DNA of 64,000 nucleotides from Hermatobates lingyangjiaoensis (taxonomy: Eukaryota > Arthropoda > Insecta > Hemiptera > Hermatobatidae), in NCBI GenBank assembly GCA_026182355.1, contig JAPFBL010000114.1, positions 307,501 through 371,500 of the forward strand, read 5' to 3'. The notes under the pieces were generated by a model. That model saw only the letters and a list, made by a program, of their open reading frames with translations, was not told where the DNA came from and did not search any database. Shown here piece after piece: positions 32,646-45,323 of this stretch. The stretch's first letter is position 1. Each line of letters starts with the position of its first letter. A program made the translations under genes and the position numbers.

Positions 32646-32660
32646 GAATAATAAAAAAAT

Positions 32661-34692
32661 CTGGAGTGGCCTACACTCAACTTTACTATAAGTAAACTTA
32701 ATATCAAACTTCTTGGGTGTATAATATATAACGTTCCATTTAAGCATAATGTAAACATCTAAATGGGAGATGTTTATTAGTCATTGATTCTTGAGGTAGT
32801 ACAGATAGTGATTGATCGACTTATCAATATATAAGCTATTTTTGTACATCACACAGCTGATGCAAATAATCTCATTAGTACAACTACAGCAGTAATAACA
32901 TTTTTGAAAAGCCAAAGTAAAAATTTCGTGATACGAAAAATCTCCTACAAAGAACATGGCTTTTGTTCAAATAGCCAGTGGATTTCTTACATCGTTTACT
33001 TGACCTCATTCAACATTGAATATTTAAGTCAAATTTTCAAATTAAAAACAGGAAAATATTCTTATTTTCTCTGAAAAACATCATAAACATCGAAGAAAAA
33101 TTGTCGATTTAAGATAATTTATAATTATGTATGTACAATAATTACATTTATTGTAATTGGACCAAAGAGTCCAATTTTGAATTATGTTTTATATTTTTGG
33201 TCTTTTATAGAATTATTATACTGGGAATTTCATGGCTCCTTAGTATTTAATAAGATCATTTTAGTTCCCCTTTGTCAAATATCATATATACGAATTTTTT
33301 CTGAGTGAGTGTTATCCTTTTCCTGCCTTCTGTACGCTTTTATAAGTATATTGAGAAAAAATATATTAGTAATTAGCCAGTTTACATACTCAAATCGAAG
33401 ACAAAGCCATCTATTCAATATAATTTAAATCTTTTATAGTTGGGAGCTTCTCATTTTTGAAAATAATAAACCTGAACTATCAGACTAGAATAGTTAAAAA
33501 ACTGGATATTTCTCAACAAACATAAATCCTCTTTCTTGAGGAAAGAGTCCATTCGTTACATTTCAATACCATGGAAAGATACTATAATTCACAAAGCTAA
33601 GTAACTGATTATAACTGATATTAAGTTTTGCACAAGAGTGCGATATACAGATTTATTACAGCATTTTATGAGAAAAATCCATCATGCCATGGAAGACAAA
33701 GGTGATTTATTAATGTTTATTTGTGGTGATTTTTTACATGTAATAATTAATTCCTCTTATATCTCGTGTAAGACAAAAATTATTTAAAGTTTTCCTTTTA
33801 TAAATACAATATTACCTCAGTGGATTTGCTCAAAAAATTTCTAAGTCAATGTAAACATTGTAAAAAATATCAAAAATTCGACAAGTATAGCAGGTGATCC
33901 CTTAGTCCAGGATAAACATACAGTTTTTGTTGCTTTATAGCTTTTTGCCGTGATTTAAATTTCATGAATTTTTTTTATAAATTGCTAACTTTTGGTCAAT
34001 TTTTGGTCAAATTTTCATGATTTTTTAATGAGCCCTTTACCGTCAAAAAATATTTTCTGAAAACAGAAATTGTACTGTAATGCCACATTGAAGAATGTAA
34101 TTTAAAAAAAAAAATAGTTCAACTCATTCTACACATAATTTCCTATCTTTAGGCATAGTTTCACTTTGATCTGTCAAACGGTATGACTTGTATACATACT
34201 TTTAGATTACAATATAAGTCAAAATTTTTACATTTAATTAAAAAAAAAATATTTCCCGTTGCTTTAAAATTCTGAATTTATTTTTTGTTTGTTGCATTTG
34301 TAACCTCAAAGATAGTGTCAAAATTTCAAAACTCCAGAGTTAGCAGTTTGTGAGAAAAAAATTTTTCTAAAAAACGGTTTTTCGCATAAAAAGTGACTTT
34401 CCCATCATGCATAATACTTCCCAAACAATAGCAATCTTCTTCCCTATGAGGCCCATTTTTGTGTTAAATATCAACTTGATCCATCAAAGATTCTGGACCG
34501 TAGCCTGGTAACAAGAAATGCTAACACACTCACCCACCCACCCACCCACCTACTCATATACACACACACACAAAGACATCATCGAAAAAACTTCATAAAA
34601 CGACTTTTGGGGCCTCAAAACATGTAATTCCGTCAAAATTTCGAGATCGATTTTTTTCACGATCACTATACATACTTTACTTATAGTAAAGT
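32661..34692 (+). mobile_element. R1 family copy 3, full length (2,032 bp)
   Basis: Left end CTGGAGTGGCCTACACTCAA, ACTTTACTATAAGTAAACTT; right end CGATCACTATACTTTACTTA, TAGTAAAGT. Both ends contain a near-palindromic TTTACTATAAGTAAA-like string. Flanks read TAAAAAAAT on both sides, a possible 8-9-bp target-site duplication in A-rich DNA. Internal landmarks shared by all long copies: CTTACATCGTTTACTTGACC, GATTGTATAC-like AT DNA, CATGCCATGGAAGACAAAGG, CATCATGCATAATACTTCCC, a CCCA-rich tract and CATCATCGAAAAAACTTCAT. No intact frame; coding capacity, if any, has decayed. Confidence 0.85.
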
Positions 34693-36010
34693 AAAAAAAT
34701 AAAAAACCAGAGGCATACTCAAGACAAAGCCGACACCGGCCACAACCCTGTTGTTTCTGTTTGTTGAAGTAACAACAGTTCATAATCAACATGCAGCCAT
34801 ATTTTGTACGAGTGGTGTCATTTATGAGAGAGAACACAATTATACAAACGATTATCCTATTGTGTATAGTCTCCAATTATTTACATAATGATATAAAGGA
34901 AAATATACATTGTTTCACTAACTATAGGAGCACTATTGATTTTCATATGCTATAGCACCCAAGATATAAATTATAATATTTGAAACTAATATATGAAATA
35001 TATGAACTAAGAATGGTAAACATTTAAGCCATTATATAGTAATTTAAATATTAGAATAACTGTAAATCTATATGTCCAATACAACACGATACCTTAAATT
35101 CAGATAATTGTTGATTTATTTTAAATATTTATCACAAATAATGCAAAATGTAGCTATTGTAACAATGAATTTATATGCTCCATCAGCTTATTATTATCTA
35201 GAGACCTATTAATGCTAATTTATATATTGTTGTATGATAATATGTTCAACATATGTTTTTAATAATATGTTAAAAATAATTGTCGCATAATGTAAATGTG
35301 AAGGCTTGTAAAAATTTAATAGAGCATGCACATAAATATTATTCTACACTCAAATATACATCCACACATAAAATAAACACACATACATACACAACACAGG
35401 CACATCACTGCACCTATATTTACTTTAAGTCAAGACATAAAAACAACCAACTTTCTCAGTTACATTTTGCATTAACTGGAGAATTACAATTATATTAATA
35501 TTAATCTATTATATATAAATATACAAAGAAGATTTGACTCTTTAATTCAATTTAATAACTGACTGCTACAACTTAATATTAGATTATTTTTTTCTTTTAA
35601 TTTAATACCAACATATTGCAATAACAGTTTCATTAATAAGGTTTTGCACAATTACTTAAGCATTTTTTTAAGTGGTTTATAATTGTAGTGGGATTTTTTC
35701 AATAACTGATAAAGCAATTCAAACAGAATAAAACGCCTCTCACATAGAACTGCAAGCATACTTACAATGTACTGATGGAAGTGTAGTTCTACCATTGGCA
35801 GCCTTCCCTGACAGCAACACTGCACAATCACCTGAAATCACCATTTTCTATTTTCATTTACTATCTGTGCCCATATTTAATATTAATTTCTTTTTATCAA
35901 AGAAAGAAGGTCGACTCTTCCACAAAAGTTTAAAACCTTAAGAGTTCAGTTGAGCAACATTTTCTTTAATTGGCTTATATTAATATGATATATGTCACAA
36001 GACATATTAT
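34693..36010 (+). repeat. Block P, copy 1
   Basis: Duplicated non-coding block shared with 37350-38455 and 47348-48219 plus 49861-50400. It contains GGAAAATATACATTGTTTCA, TAATTGTTGATTTATTTTAA, CTCCATCAGCTTATTATTAT, CTACCATTGGCAGCCTTCCC and GTTCAGTTGAGCAACATTTT. It directly follows R1 copy 3, as P copy 3 follows R1 copy 7, so R1 plus P moved as one duplicated unit. No conserved frame over its length. Confidence 0.85.
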
Positions 36011-36466
36011 ATGATTAAGATAGTTCTTTACATTTACTATGAAAAGTAAAAGAAAAGTGTATCTGTAATAAAATACTGGGTCCATATTCTTTACAAATTC
36101 AAATAGAAATGTGAAAGGAATTCTACTAATTTAAATAAAATTTCGCTTAAAATAAAAGTTTTCAAATTTTTAATTCCCTTAAGAGGGTTGTCCTGGTCTA
36201 ATCTCTTTGGTGGTTTAAAGATATCTAGTTTTGGGGTTTACTTAGTTTTTCTAAATCTATAACTTGTGATAAACTTTTCATCGTAATTGGTTAAATACCA
36301 GTCATTTTAATAAAAAAAAACTTATATTCTACTAAATAAAACACTATTGAATAATTACATCTACTTAATATTACATTGTGATACATATATAACTGCATAA
36401 TTATATATTTTATAATTATAGATTAAAAATTAACACAATAAATATTATTAAACCCATAATAAAAAT
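36011..36466 (+). repeat. Block Q, copy 1 (partner 39828-40261)
   Basis: TAGTTCTTTACATTTACTAT, ATAAAATACTGGGTCCATAT, TCTAGTTTTGGGGTTTACTT and GTAATTGGTTAAAT(A/G)CCAGT are shared with the partner. In both places Q is directly followed by the left end of an R1 copy. Confidence 0.85.
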
Positions 36467-36850
36467 CTGTAGTGTCCTATACTCAACTTTACTATAAGTA
36501 AACAATATATATATCATACTTTTTGGATGTATAATATATAATGTCCCATTTAGGTATAATATAAATGCCTAAATGGGGTCATTTCGAGTCTTTCATTCTT
36601 GGAGGTAGTACAGATAGTGATGAACCACTTATCAATATATATGCTTATATTTGTACATCACAATACTGATGGATATATCATTAGTATAACTACAGCAGCA
36701 GCAACATTTTTGAAAACCGAAAGTGTAGATTTCCTGTTACGAAATAATTTCTTACAGTATACATGGTTTTCGTTTCAAATATAGTATAGCCAGTAGATAA
36801 AAAGTTTATCTAAGGTTATTCTACAATGAAGATGTAGGACAAATGTTTCC
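36467..36850 (+). mobile_element. R1 family copy 4, left-end fragment
   Basis: CTGTAGTGTCCTATACTCAA, ACTTTACTATAAGTAAACAA and the next 350 bp match R1, then the resemblance stops. Right half absent. Confidence 0.75.
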
Positions 36851-36961
36851 CTTTATATCTTCAATATAGTTTTAATTTGTTTGACGCATCTAATGAATAA
36901 ATATATTTTATAATATATTTATAGAACAGTAAATAATTATATATTATACATTTATAATAAA

Positions 36962-37260
36962 TAAGTATTTCATTGAAATAAACAGCATCCTCTGCGTTAC
37001 AACCTGACAACTTTATGGTAGCCTGGTGTTAACTTCCATATCATTTTCTCAAGAGATATATGGTACTACTAAGGTATGACCAGATGTACAAAAGAAAAAC
37101 ACTTTTACGAACAAAAAACGGAACTTTATAACACTAAACAAAAATACAAGTGAATAACAACAAATATAGTGAATAAAAATAATACTTACTTAAGTTAAGT
37201 TCAAACCAGCTTGAAGGTCGTTAACGCAGAGGATGCCATGTATTTCAATGAAATATGCTT
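36962..37260. repeat. Foldback (MITE-like) element, about 299 bp
   Basis: Terminal inverted repeats of about 38 bp: 36962-36999 (TAAGTATTTCATTGAAATA...CATCCTCTGCGTTA) and 37222-37260, with a few mismatches and a small gap. The non-repeated centre is AT-rich with no frame. No other copy in the window. Size and structure fit a non-autonomous DNA transposon. Confidence 0.7.
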
Positions 37261-37349
37261 ATACGAAGAACTGCAGCGTTTTTACAAAAATAGATCAATA
37301 ATAAATACATTTCAATATGGTAGAATTTACATATTAAAAATATTATAAC

Positions 37350-38455
37350 TATTTATATAATGATATAAAGGAAAATATACATTGTTTCACTAACTATAGG
37401 AGCACTATTGATTTTGAAATGCTATAGCACCCAAAATATAAATTATAATATTTAAAGAATGGTCAACATTTATGCCATTATATAGTAATTTAAATATTAG
37501 AAAAACTGTAAATCTATATGTCCAATACAACACGATACCTTAAATTCAGATAATTGTTGATTTATTTTAAATATTTATCACAAATAATGCAAAATGTAGC
37601 TATTGTAACAATGAATTTATATGCTCCATCAGCTTATTATTATCTAGAGACCTATTAATGCTAATTTATATATTGTTGTATGATAATATGTTCAACATAT
37701 GTTTTTAATAATATGTTAAAAATAATTGTCGCAAATGTAAATGTTAAGGCTTGTAAAATTTAATAGAGCATGCTAATAAATATTATTCTACACTAAACTA
37801 TACATCCACATATAAAATAAACACACATACATACACAACACAGACACATCACTGCACCTATATTTACTTTAAGTCAAGACATAAAAACAACCAACTTTCT
37901 CAGTTACATTTTGCATTAACTGGAGAATTACAATTATATTAATATTAATCTATTATATATAAATATGCAAAGAAAATTTGACTCTTTAATTCAATTTAAT
38001 AACTGACTGCTACAACTTAATATTAGATTATTTTTTTCTTTTAATTTAATACCAACATATTGTAATAACAGTTTCATTAATAAGGTTTTGCAGAATTACT
38101 TAAGCATTTTTTTAAGTGGTTTATAATTATAGTGGGATTTTTTCAATAACTGATAAAGCAATTCAAACAGAATAAAACGCCTCTCACATAGAACTGCAAG
38201 CATACTTACAATGCACTACTGGAAGTGTAGTTCTACCATTGGCAGCTTTCCCTGCCAGCACCACTGTACAATCACCTGAAATCACCACTTTCTATTTTCA
38301 TTTACTATCTGAGTCCACATTTAAATATTAATTTCTTTTTATCAAAGAAAGAAGGACGACTATTCTACAAAAGTTTAAAACCTTACGAGTTCAGTTGAGC
38401 AACATTTTCTTTCAATTGGCTTATATTAATATGATATATGTCACAAGACTTAAAC
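37350..38455 (+). repeat. Block P, copy 2
   Basis: Collinear with 34860-36000, with small indels. It lacks the first ~160 bp that copies 1 and 3 share. Confidence 0.85.
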
Positions 38456-39827
38456 AGATTTGGTATGACGCTCTATACTACTTATATTTACCTTATTATA
38501 AATATGAATTTCAATAAATTATAGTTATTTGCCAATAAAACATTAGCTTAAACTTTTAGTTTTATTTCATTTGTTTTTTGAAGTTTTCTAAGAGTTCCTT
38601 AAAAATTTTTTTTCCCTCACTTAAGTTTATTATTAGTAAATGCAATCTCAAACTCGTTGAAATGATCTGATTTTGTTTTATATTAACATGGTTAGACATA
38701 AATTTCAATCAATAATGTATATAATCTCCTTTCAGTATTGTCAGAAAATGTCAATTTTCACAGTCTTGGGACTTATATTATATTATATTAACTTATTATT
38801 ATATAAACTTATATTATTATATACTACTTCTTGATTTCAATAATATTGATTAAGATGGAATACTCTCAATTAGAATACCTTTCAGTGATGATTAATAATT
38901 GTTGATATTCATTATTGGTTGATGTATATTATTTATTTGGTTTATAAAATTAGAAGTATTTAATATTTTAACGGTTCATCAAAATTAATTCATAAATGAT
39001 CTAAAAACGTTTAATTTTCAAAATTTATTTTGTTCATTCATATAGTTCCTGTAACATTAAATTCTGCAAGTGAAAGGTAAAACTTTAATTACTTTTGCTA
39101 ATTGTAATGTTACAATTAATATAAAATTATTCCTAATATTATTTCAATTATTTTGTTTTCGTCTCTGTCTAAAACAGTCAATGAAATTAGAAACAACTTT
39201 TAAACAAATTTAAATTTGTAATGTTTGATTATTCACTTTGTATTGGTTTCATATAATTAAAAAATAACTTATTTTTATATTGATTCGTATTGTTAAGCCC
39301 TTACAAGTAATAAATGTTTATAATTATTAATTGAGAAGTGTTTTTTTTTAAATATTCTGAAATCATCTCCTTCTTGTTAAAGTCAGAATGTAGTACTAAA
39401 CTATTAATAATAAACTGATTACACACTTTTGCATACACTAATATGTCTTTTTTACTTTACAAGTAGCCATTAACAAAGTTATAAACAAATGACTGCTATT
39501 CATTTTCAGAAGATAATTAATTTATGTTATAATTATGACAAATGAATGAAGAATAAATTAAAATGGCGTAATCTTTTATAGATTAAAATAGTACCTGCAA
39601 AAGTTAAAAATCGTCTCTCGTTATTTTTCAGAGAGGCTTTCAATATTTCAAATGGATTTCAACATGTTTATTGGAGGAACCCATTTCAAGTAACCATAAC
39701 TTTCTACCTACTGGTTACATCAGTTCAGACACCGCAATACTTCACATTAAATTAAATTATTAACATCAATTTTTCAGTGTTATAAATGTAGATAACTATA
39801 CATGCGATTCGATCAACAGGTTAAGCT
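38456..39827. other. AT-rich stretch, no recognised feature
   Basis: Nothing recognised on either strand. Confidence 0.5.
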
Positions 39828-40261
39828 AGTTCTTTACATTTACTATGAAAGTAAAAAAAAAAGTGTATCCCTAATAAAATACTGGGTCCATATTCTTAAA
39901 AAATTCAAATAAATATATGAAAGCAATTCTACAAATTTAAATAAAATTTTGCTTAAAAGAAAAGTTTTAAGCAATTAAAACAAAAATTGTACAAAAGTAA
40001 TCTCTTTTGTGGGTTAAAGACATCTAGTTTTGGGGTTTACTTAGTTTTTCTAAATCTATAACTTGTGATAAAATTTTCATCGTAATTGGTTAAATGCCAG
40101 TCATTTTAACAAAAACAAAGTTATATTCTACTAAATAAAACACTATTAAATAATGACATTAATTAATATTACATTGTAAACATATATAACTACATAATTA
40201 TATATTTTATAATTATTGCTTAAAAATTACACAATCAATATTATTAAACCAATAATAAAAT
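39828..40261 (+). repeat. Block Q, copy 2
   Basis: Partner of 36011-36466; ends at an R1 left end. Confidence 0.85.
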
Positions 40262-41470
40262 TTGGAGTGGCCTACACTCAGCATTACTATAAGTAACTTA
40301 ATATCAAATTTCTTGAGTATATAATATATAACGTCTCATTTAAGCATAATGTAAACATCTAAATGGGATATGATTATTAGTCTTTCATTCCTGAGGAAGA
40401 ACAGATAGTGATTGAAGGACATTATCAATATATAAGCTTATTTTTCTACATCACACAGCTGATGCAAATAATTTCATTAGTATAACTACAGCAGTAATAA
40501 CATTTTTGAAAAATCAAAGTGAACATTTCTTGATACGAAATATTCTCCTACAAGAGAACATGGCTTTTGTTCAAATAGCCAGTGGATTTCTTACATCGTT
40601 TACTTGACATCCTTCTACATTGAATATTAAAGTAAAATTTTTAAATTTAAAACAGGAAAAAAACCTTATTTTTTCTGAAAAAACATCATAAACATCGAAG
40701 AAAAAATGTTGTTTTAAGATGATTTATAATTAAAGATGTACGATAATTATGTTTATTAATCTATAAACGAAAGATTTCAATTTTGAATTATGTTTTACAT
40801 TTTTGGTCTTTTATAGAATTATTATACTGGGAATTTTATGGCTCCTTAGTATTTAATAAGATCATTTTCCTTCCCCTTTGTCAAATAACATATATACGAA
40901 TTTTTTCTGAGTGAGTGTTATCCTTTTCCTGCCTCCTGTATTCTGTTATAAGTTTGCTATCAATGTATATTGAGAAAAAATATATTAGTAATTAGCCAGT
41001 TGCCTACTCAACTCAAAGTTGAAGCCAGATAATCAATATAATTTAAATCTTTTTTAGTTGGGAGCTTCTCATTTTTGTAAATAATAAATCTGAACTATCA
41101 GAATAGAATAGTGAAAAAACTGGATATTTCTCAACAAACATAAGTCCTCTTTCTTGAGGAAAATTCCATTCATTACATTTCAATATCATAGAAAGGTACT
41201 ACATTCACAAAGATAATGTAATTGTAACTGATATTAAGTTTTGCTGAAGAGTGCAATATATAGATTTATTAAACCATTTTATGAGACCAATCCATCATGC
41301 CATGGAAGACAAGGGTAATTTATTTATGTTTATTGCCGGTGATTTTTTTACATGTAAAAATATTATTCCTCTTACATCTCGTATAAGTCAATAAACTATT
41401 TAAATTGTTCCTTTATAAATATCAATTTTATCTCAATGGATTTGCTCAAAAAATTTCTAAGCAATGTAAA
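40262..41470 (+). mobile_element. R1 family copy 5, right-truncated
   Basis: Starts TGGAGTGGCCTACACTCAGC and follows R1 to the TTCTAAGCAATGTAAACGTA region, where R1 copy 6 begins 10 bp later. Very close to copy 7 over shared sequence (for example TTCTTGATACGAAATATTCT). Confidence 0.85.
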
Positions 41471-41481
41471 CGTAAAAAAAT

Positions 41482-43517
41482 CTGGAGTGGCCTACACTCA
41501 ACTTTACTATAAGTAAACTTAATATCAAACTTCTTGGGTATATAATATATAATGTCTCATTTAAGCATAATATAATCGTCTAAAAGGGAGATGTTTATTA
41601 GTCTTTCATTCCTGAAGTAGTACAGATAGTGATTGATCCACTTTTTTTGTATGTCACACAATTAACAGTTATACAATCATTAGTATAACTACAGCAGTAA
41701 TAACATTATAAAAAGTAAATTAAATATTTGCTTGTACGAAATAATTTCCTACAAGAAAGCATGGCTTTTGCTCCAATAGCCAGTGGATCTCTTACATAAT
41801 TTATCTGACCTCCTTCTACATTTAATACTCAAGACAAATTTTCCCATTTAGAAATTAAAAATATTTTAAGTATATTAAAAGCACTAGAAATTTTTTGTCT
41901 GAAATGTCAAAAATATGTAAGAAAAAATGTCGTTTTAAGATAATTTTTAATAAGATGTAGGTTAATTTCATTTATTATTATTAAAAGATTTTTTTTTAAT
42001 TCTGAATAATGTTCTACATTTTTAGTCTTTTATCAAATTATTATACTGGAAATTTTATGGCATGCTAGAGTTTTTTAAAAACTCACTTTTCTTTCCTTTA
42101 GTCAAAAATCATAAGAATCCAATTTACTCTGAGCGAATGTTATTTTTTCTCACGTGCTGTACTCTACACTTTGCTGTTATTGTATATTGAGAAAAAATAT
42201 GTTGGTAAATAGCGACTTTTGTATTCTCAAATCAAGTTCGAAGCCGACTTTTCTGTACAATTTTAAATTTAAAAGCTGGAAGCTTGAAATTTTTAAGTAT
42301 AATGGTATGAACTATTAGACAAGAATAGTGAAAGAAATGGATATTAGTCGAAAACATAGAAGGTCTCTTACAGGATGAAAAAGTTCATTCCACAAACTTC
42401 AGTATTAACCAAAAATAATGTCATTCATAAACATAAAAAAATCAGCATCTGATATTAATCCTTGTAGAATGTTGCAACATATAGATCGATTAGAACATTT
42501 TGTTAGACAAACTCATCATACCATGAAAAGAATCAGAAATTATATGTTTAATATGCTCTATTGTCGTTGAATTTTTACATATAAGAATTATATTTTTTTT
42601 ATATCACATATAAGTCGTTAAATCATTTCAAAATTTTCATTATATCTATAAACATTATATTATTTCGGTCAATATACTCAAAAAAATTTTAAGTCAACGT
42701 AAACAATGTAAAAAAGTATCAAAATTCGACAAGTATAGCATGTGATCCATTAGTCTGGGATAAACAAACAGTTTTTATAGCTTTATTGCACTTTGCCATG
42801 ATTGAACTTTCATGATTTTTTTTCTAAATTACTAATTTTTTGTTCCGTTTTTGGTAAAATTTTCATGGTTTCTTAATGAGCCGTTTAACGTTAAAAAAAA
42901 CATTTTCTGAAAACAGAAATCGTACTTTAACGCCCCTTTGGCGAATGTAATTTTAAAAACAAATATCTCATTTCATTCTCCATACAATGATCTATTTTTA
43001 GGTATTGTTTGGTTTTGATCGGTCACAACGGCATGACTTGTATGGCTCTCTTAAGCTTTAAGATTGAATTGAAGTTCTAATTTTTACATTTTATTGAAAA
43101 AAAATATTTGCAGTTTTTTTAAATTTTGAATATTTTTCTTTTATTGCATTTGTAACCTCAAAGATAGTGCCAACATAACAAAACTCTAAAGTTAAAAGTT
43201 TAGGAGACAAAATGTTGTCTATAAACAGGTTTTTGGCAAAAAAAGTGACTTTCCCGTCATGCATAATTCTTCCCAAACAATAGGGATCATCTATACTATG
43301 ATAGGGCCCATTTTTGTGTAAAATATCAACTTGATCCATCAAAGATTCTGGACCGTAGAATGGTATAAGCAATGCTAACACACTCACCCACCCACCTCAC
43401 ACAAATACATCATCAAAAAACTTCATAAAACAACCTCTGGGACCTCAAAACATGTAATTCTGTCAAAACCTCAAGATCGAATTTTTCATAATCACTATAC
43501 TTTATTTATAGTAAAGT
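41482..43517 (+). mobile_element. R1 family copy 6, full length (2,036 bp)
   Basis: Left end CTGGAGTGGCCTACACTCAA; right end TTTATTTATAGTAAAGT. Flanks TAAAAAAAT and TAAAAATT. More diverged from copies 3, 5 and 7 than these are from each other. Its right part on the minus strand keeps a 98-codon frame including MDQVDILHKNGPYHSIDD and YCLGRIMHDGKVTFFAKN. Shorter versions appear in copies 7 and 8; whether this is a relic of a real protein is unclear. Confidence 0.85.
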
Positions 43518-43915
43518 AAAAATTGATAATAAAACGACATTTAACAGCCTGTATTAGAAAATAGGAAAACCCTCATGTATTCTTCTACAACAGAAGGTTG
43601 TCAACCTCAAATTTCAGTAAGGCAAAATTGAATGATGAAGTAAAGTCAGGAGCCATATTTAATATTTATTGAAAAATTAAATGCAACTGATATGGAATGT
43701 TCATCCTTTTCATATGTAAACAAACTTTAGTTTTGCTTAAACACAAATAAATGTGGTATTCAAACAAAAACACAGATCTGGTATTCATTTCTTATTTAAA
43801 TAAATAAAGTATGTTTCTCCCCATATCCTTTCAAGTTCCTTTTCAAACTAAACCTTATTCAAAGCCAACAACAAAAGAACCAAAACGAAAAATGACATTT
43901 AATAAAAATCCAACT
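43518..43915. other. AT-rich stretch, no recognised feature
   Basis: Nothing recognised. Confidence 0.5.
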
Positions 43916-43919
43916 ATTA

Positions 43920-44085
43920 ATATATATATGTAAACTATATTCACAAAAAAGAACACACAGAAATGAAACAGAAACTCACTGCTATATTTTGATGGCTTCG
44001 TCATCACGAAAATAGATGTGAATCACTCTGAAGACTGGTAACAACTCAGTGATCTATAAATATATCACAAACATGAATATCCTAA
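43920..44085 (-). repeat. Type A hammerhead-like repeat end
   Basis: On the minus strand: GTGATTCACATCTATTTTCG, TGATGACGAAGCCATCAAAA, TATAGCAGTGAGTTTCTG. The core reads GTGATGA instead of CTGATGA and the stem is followed by AAAA, so two core positions are off. Preceded by a TATATATATG run at 43920. Confidence 0.45.
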
Positions 44086-44492
44086 AACAAAAATCACAAC
44101 CATATATCTTAATCTATTCTTTGTGATATATATTTCTTTGATATAAAATATATATCACAACCAAATATACTGAAGTAAGTTAAGAAAAATGTTTTAAACA
44201 TCTTGAAGTTTAATCGGTAATTACTAAAATAAAACAAATCCAATTTTAATAATTTTAAAAGGAAATTATTACCATAAATGAAGTTTCTTTTTGCTGAATT
44301 ACCTTTAAAAAATTCATTGTTTTCATTAAAACAAATGCTCAAATAATCAAAATAAAGTGTTAAAAAGTCTAGAAATTAGAGAAATTTGACAAATTACTTC
44401 TTTAATAAACATGATATAGGATTAAATTTATTTTAAACACATTTAAAAACTAATTTCATAGATACTTAAATAGTTTTTATATAATTGTGTTG

Positions 44493-44683
44493 ATATAATT
44501 TTTAATAATAAAGATTTCATAATATAAAAATTATTGATATGATCGATCATATATAGAAACTACAGTTTCAAAGTTTGAAAAAAAATATGTGATAATGCAG
44601 AATGAACCAAAAGTAAGTTTACAATTGCCCAAATCTTTTCTTTGCTACATAAAGATTTCAATTGGTGAACAATATAATACAAG
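44493..44683 (+). repeat. Local duplication, copy 1
   Basis: GTTGATATAATTTTTAATAA, ACTACAGTTTCAAA, GAACCAAAAGTAAGTTTACA and GATTTCAATTGGT(G/A)AACAAT occur here and at 44936-45146. Confidence 0.85.
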
Positions 44684-44935
44684 TATTAAATTAATATTAA
44701 ATTCAAATAGATATTAAATTTATATTGGAAGTTAGAAAAGAACAGAGTAAATTAGTTGAAATTAAATACAATATATGAATGTTTAAGGTATAATATTGAA
44801 CTATTAAGGTTTTTAGCAAGAGGAATTAGTATGAAATTAGTAAATAACTTAATTAATCTACCAATAGGAAGAAATATGACATTATAACAGATTGAACAAG
44901 TAATGAACATTTAAGGTGCTCAACCTATCATTTAG

Positions 44936-45146
44936 TGTTGATATAATTTTTAATAATAAACAATTCATAATGTCAAAATTATAAATATGACTATATATAG
45001 AAACTACAGTTTCAAAATATTAAAAATTTTCAATGAATTTAACAACTATATGATAACAAAGAATGAACCAAAAGTAAGTTTACAGTTACCCAACTCTTTT
45101 ATTTGCTTCATAATGATTTCAATTGGTAAACAATTATAATACAGGT
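44936..45146 (+). repeat. Local duplication, copy 2
   Basis: Partner of 44493-44683, with a roughly 25-bp insertion after the CAGTTTCAAA segment. Confidence 0.85.
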
Positions 45147-45259
45147 AAAAGAAATGGATGTTAAATTAATATTGGAAGTTGTAAAATGCTGAGCTTGTTC
45201 TGTGGACAAGGTAATTGTAGCCATGGTTTTAGTCCTGTTTTCAACTATGGATTTTTTTC

Positions 45260-45315
45260 ACATTGACATAAGGATATTGCTATGTCAATGAACATATGGA
45301 TCCTTATGTCAATGT
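45260..45315. repeat. 16-bp perfect inverted repeat next to R1 copy 7
   Basis: ACATTGACATAAGGAT at 45260-45275 and its complement at 45300-45315, loop 24 nt. The right arm ends 8 bp before the R1 copy. Confidence 0.9.
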
Positions 45316-45323
45316 AAAAAAAT

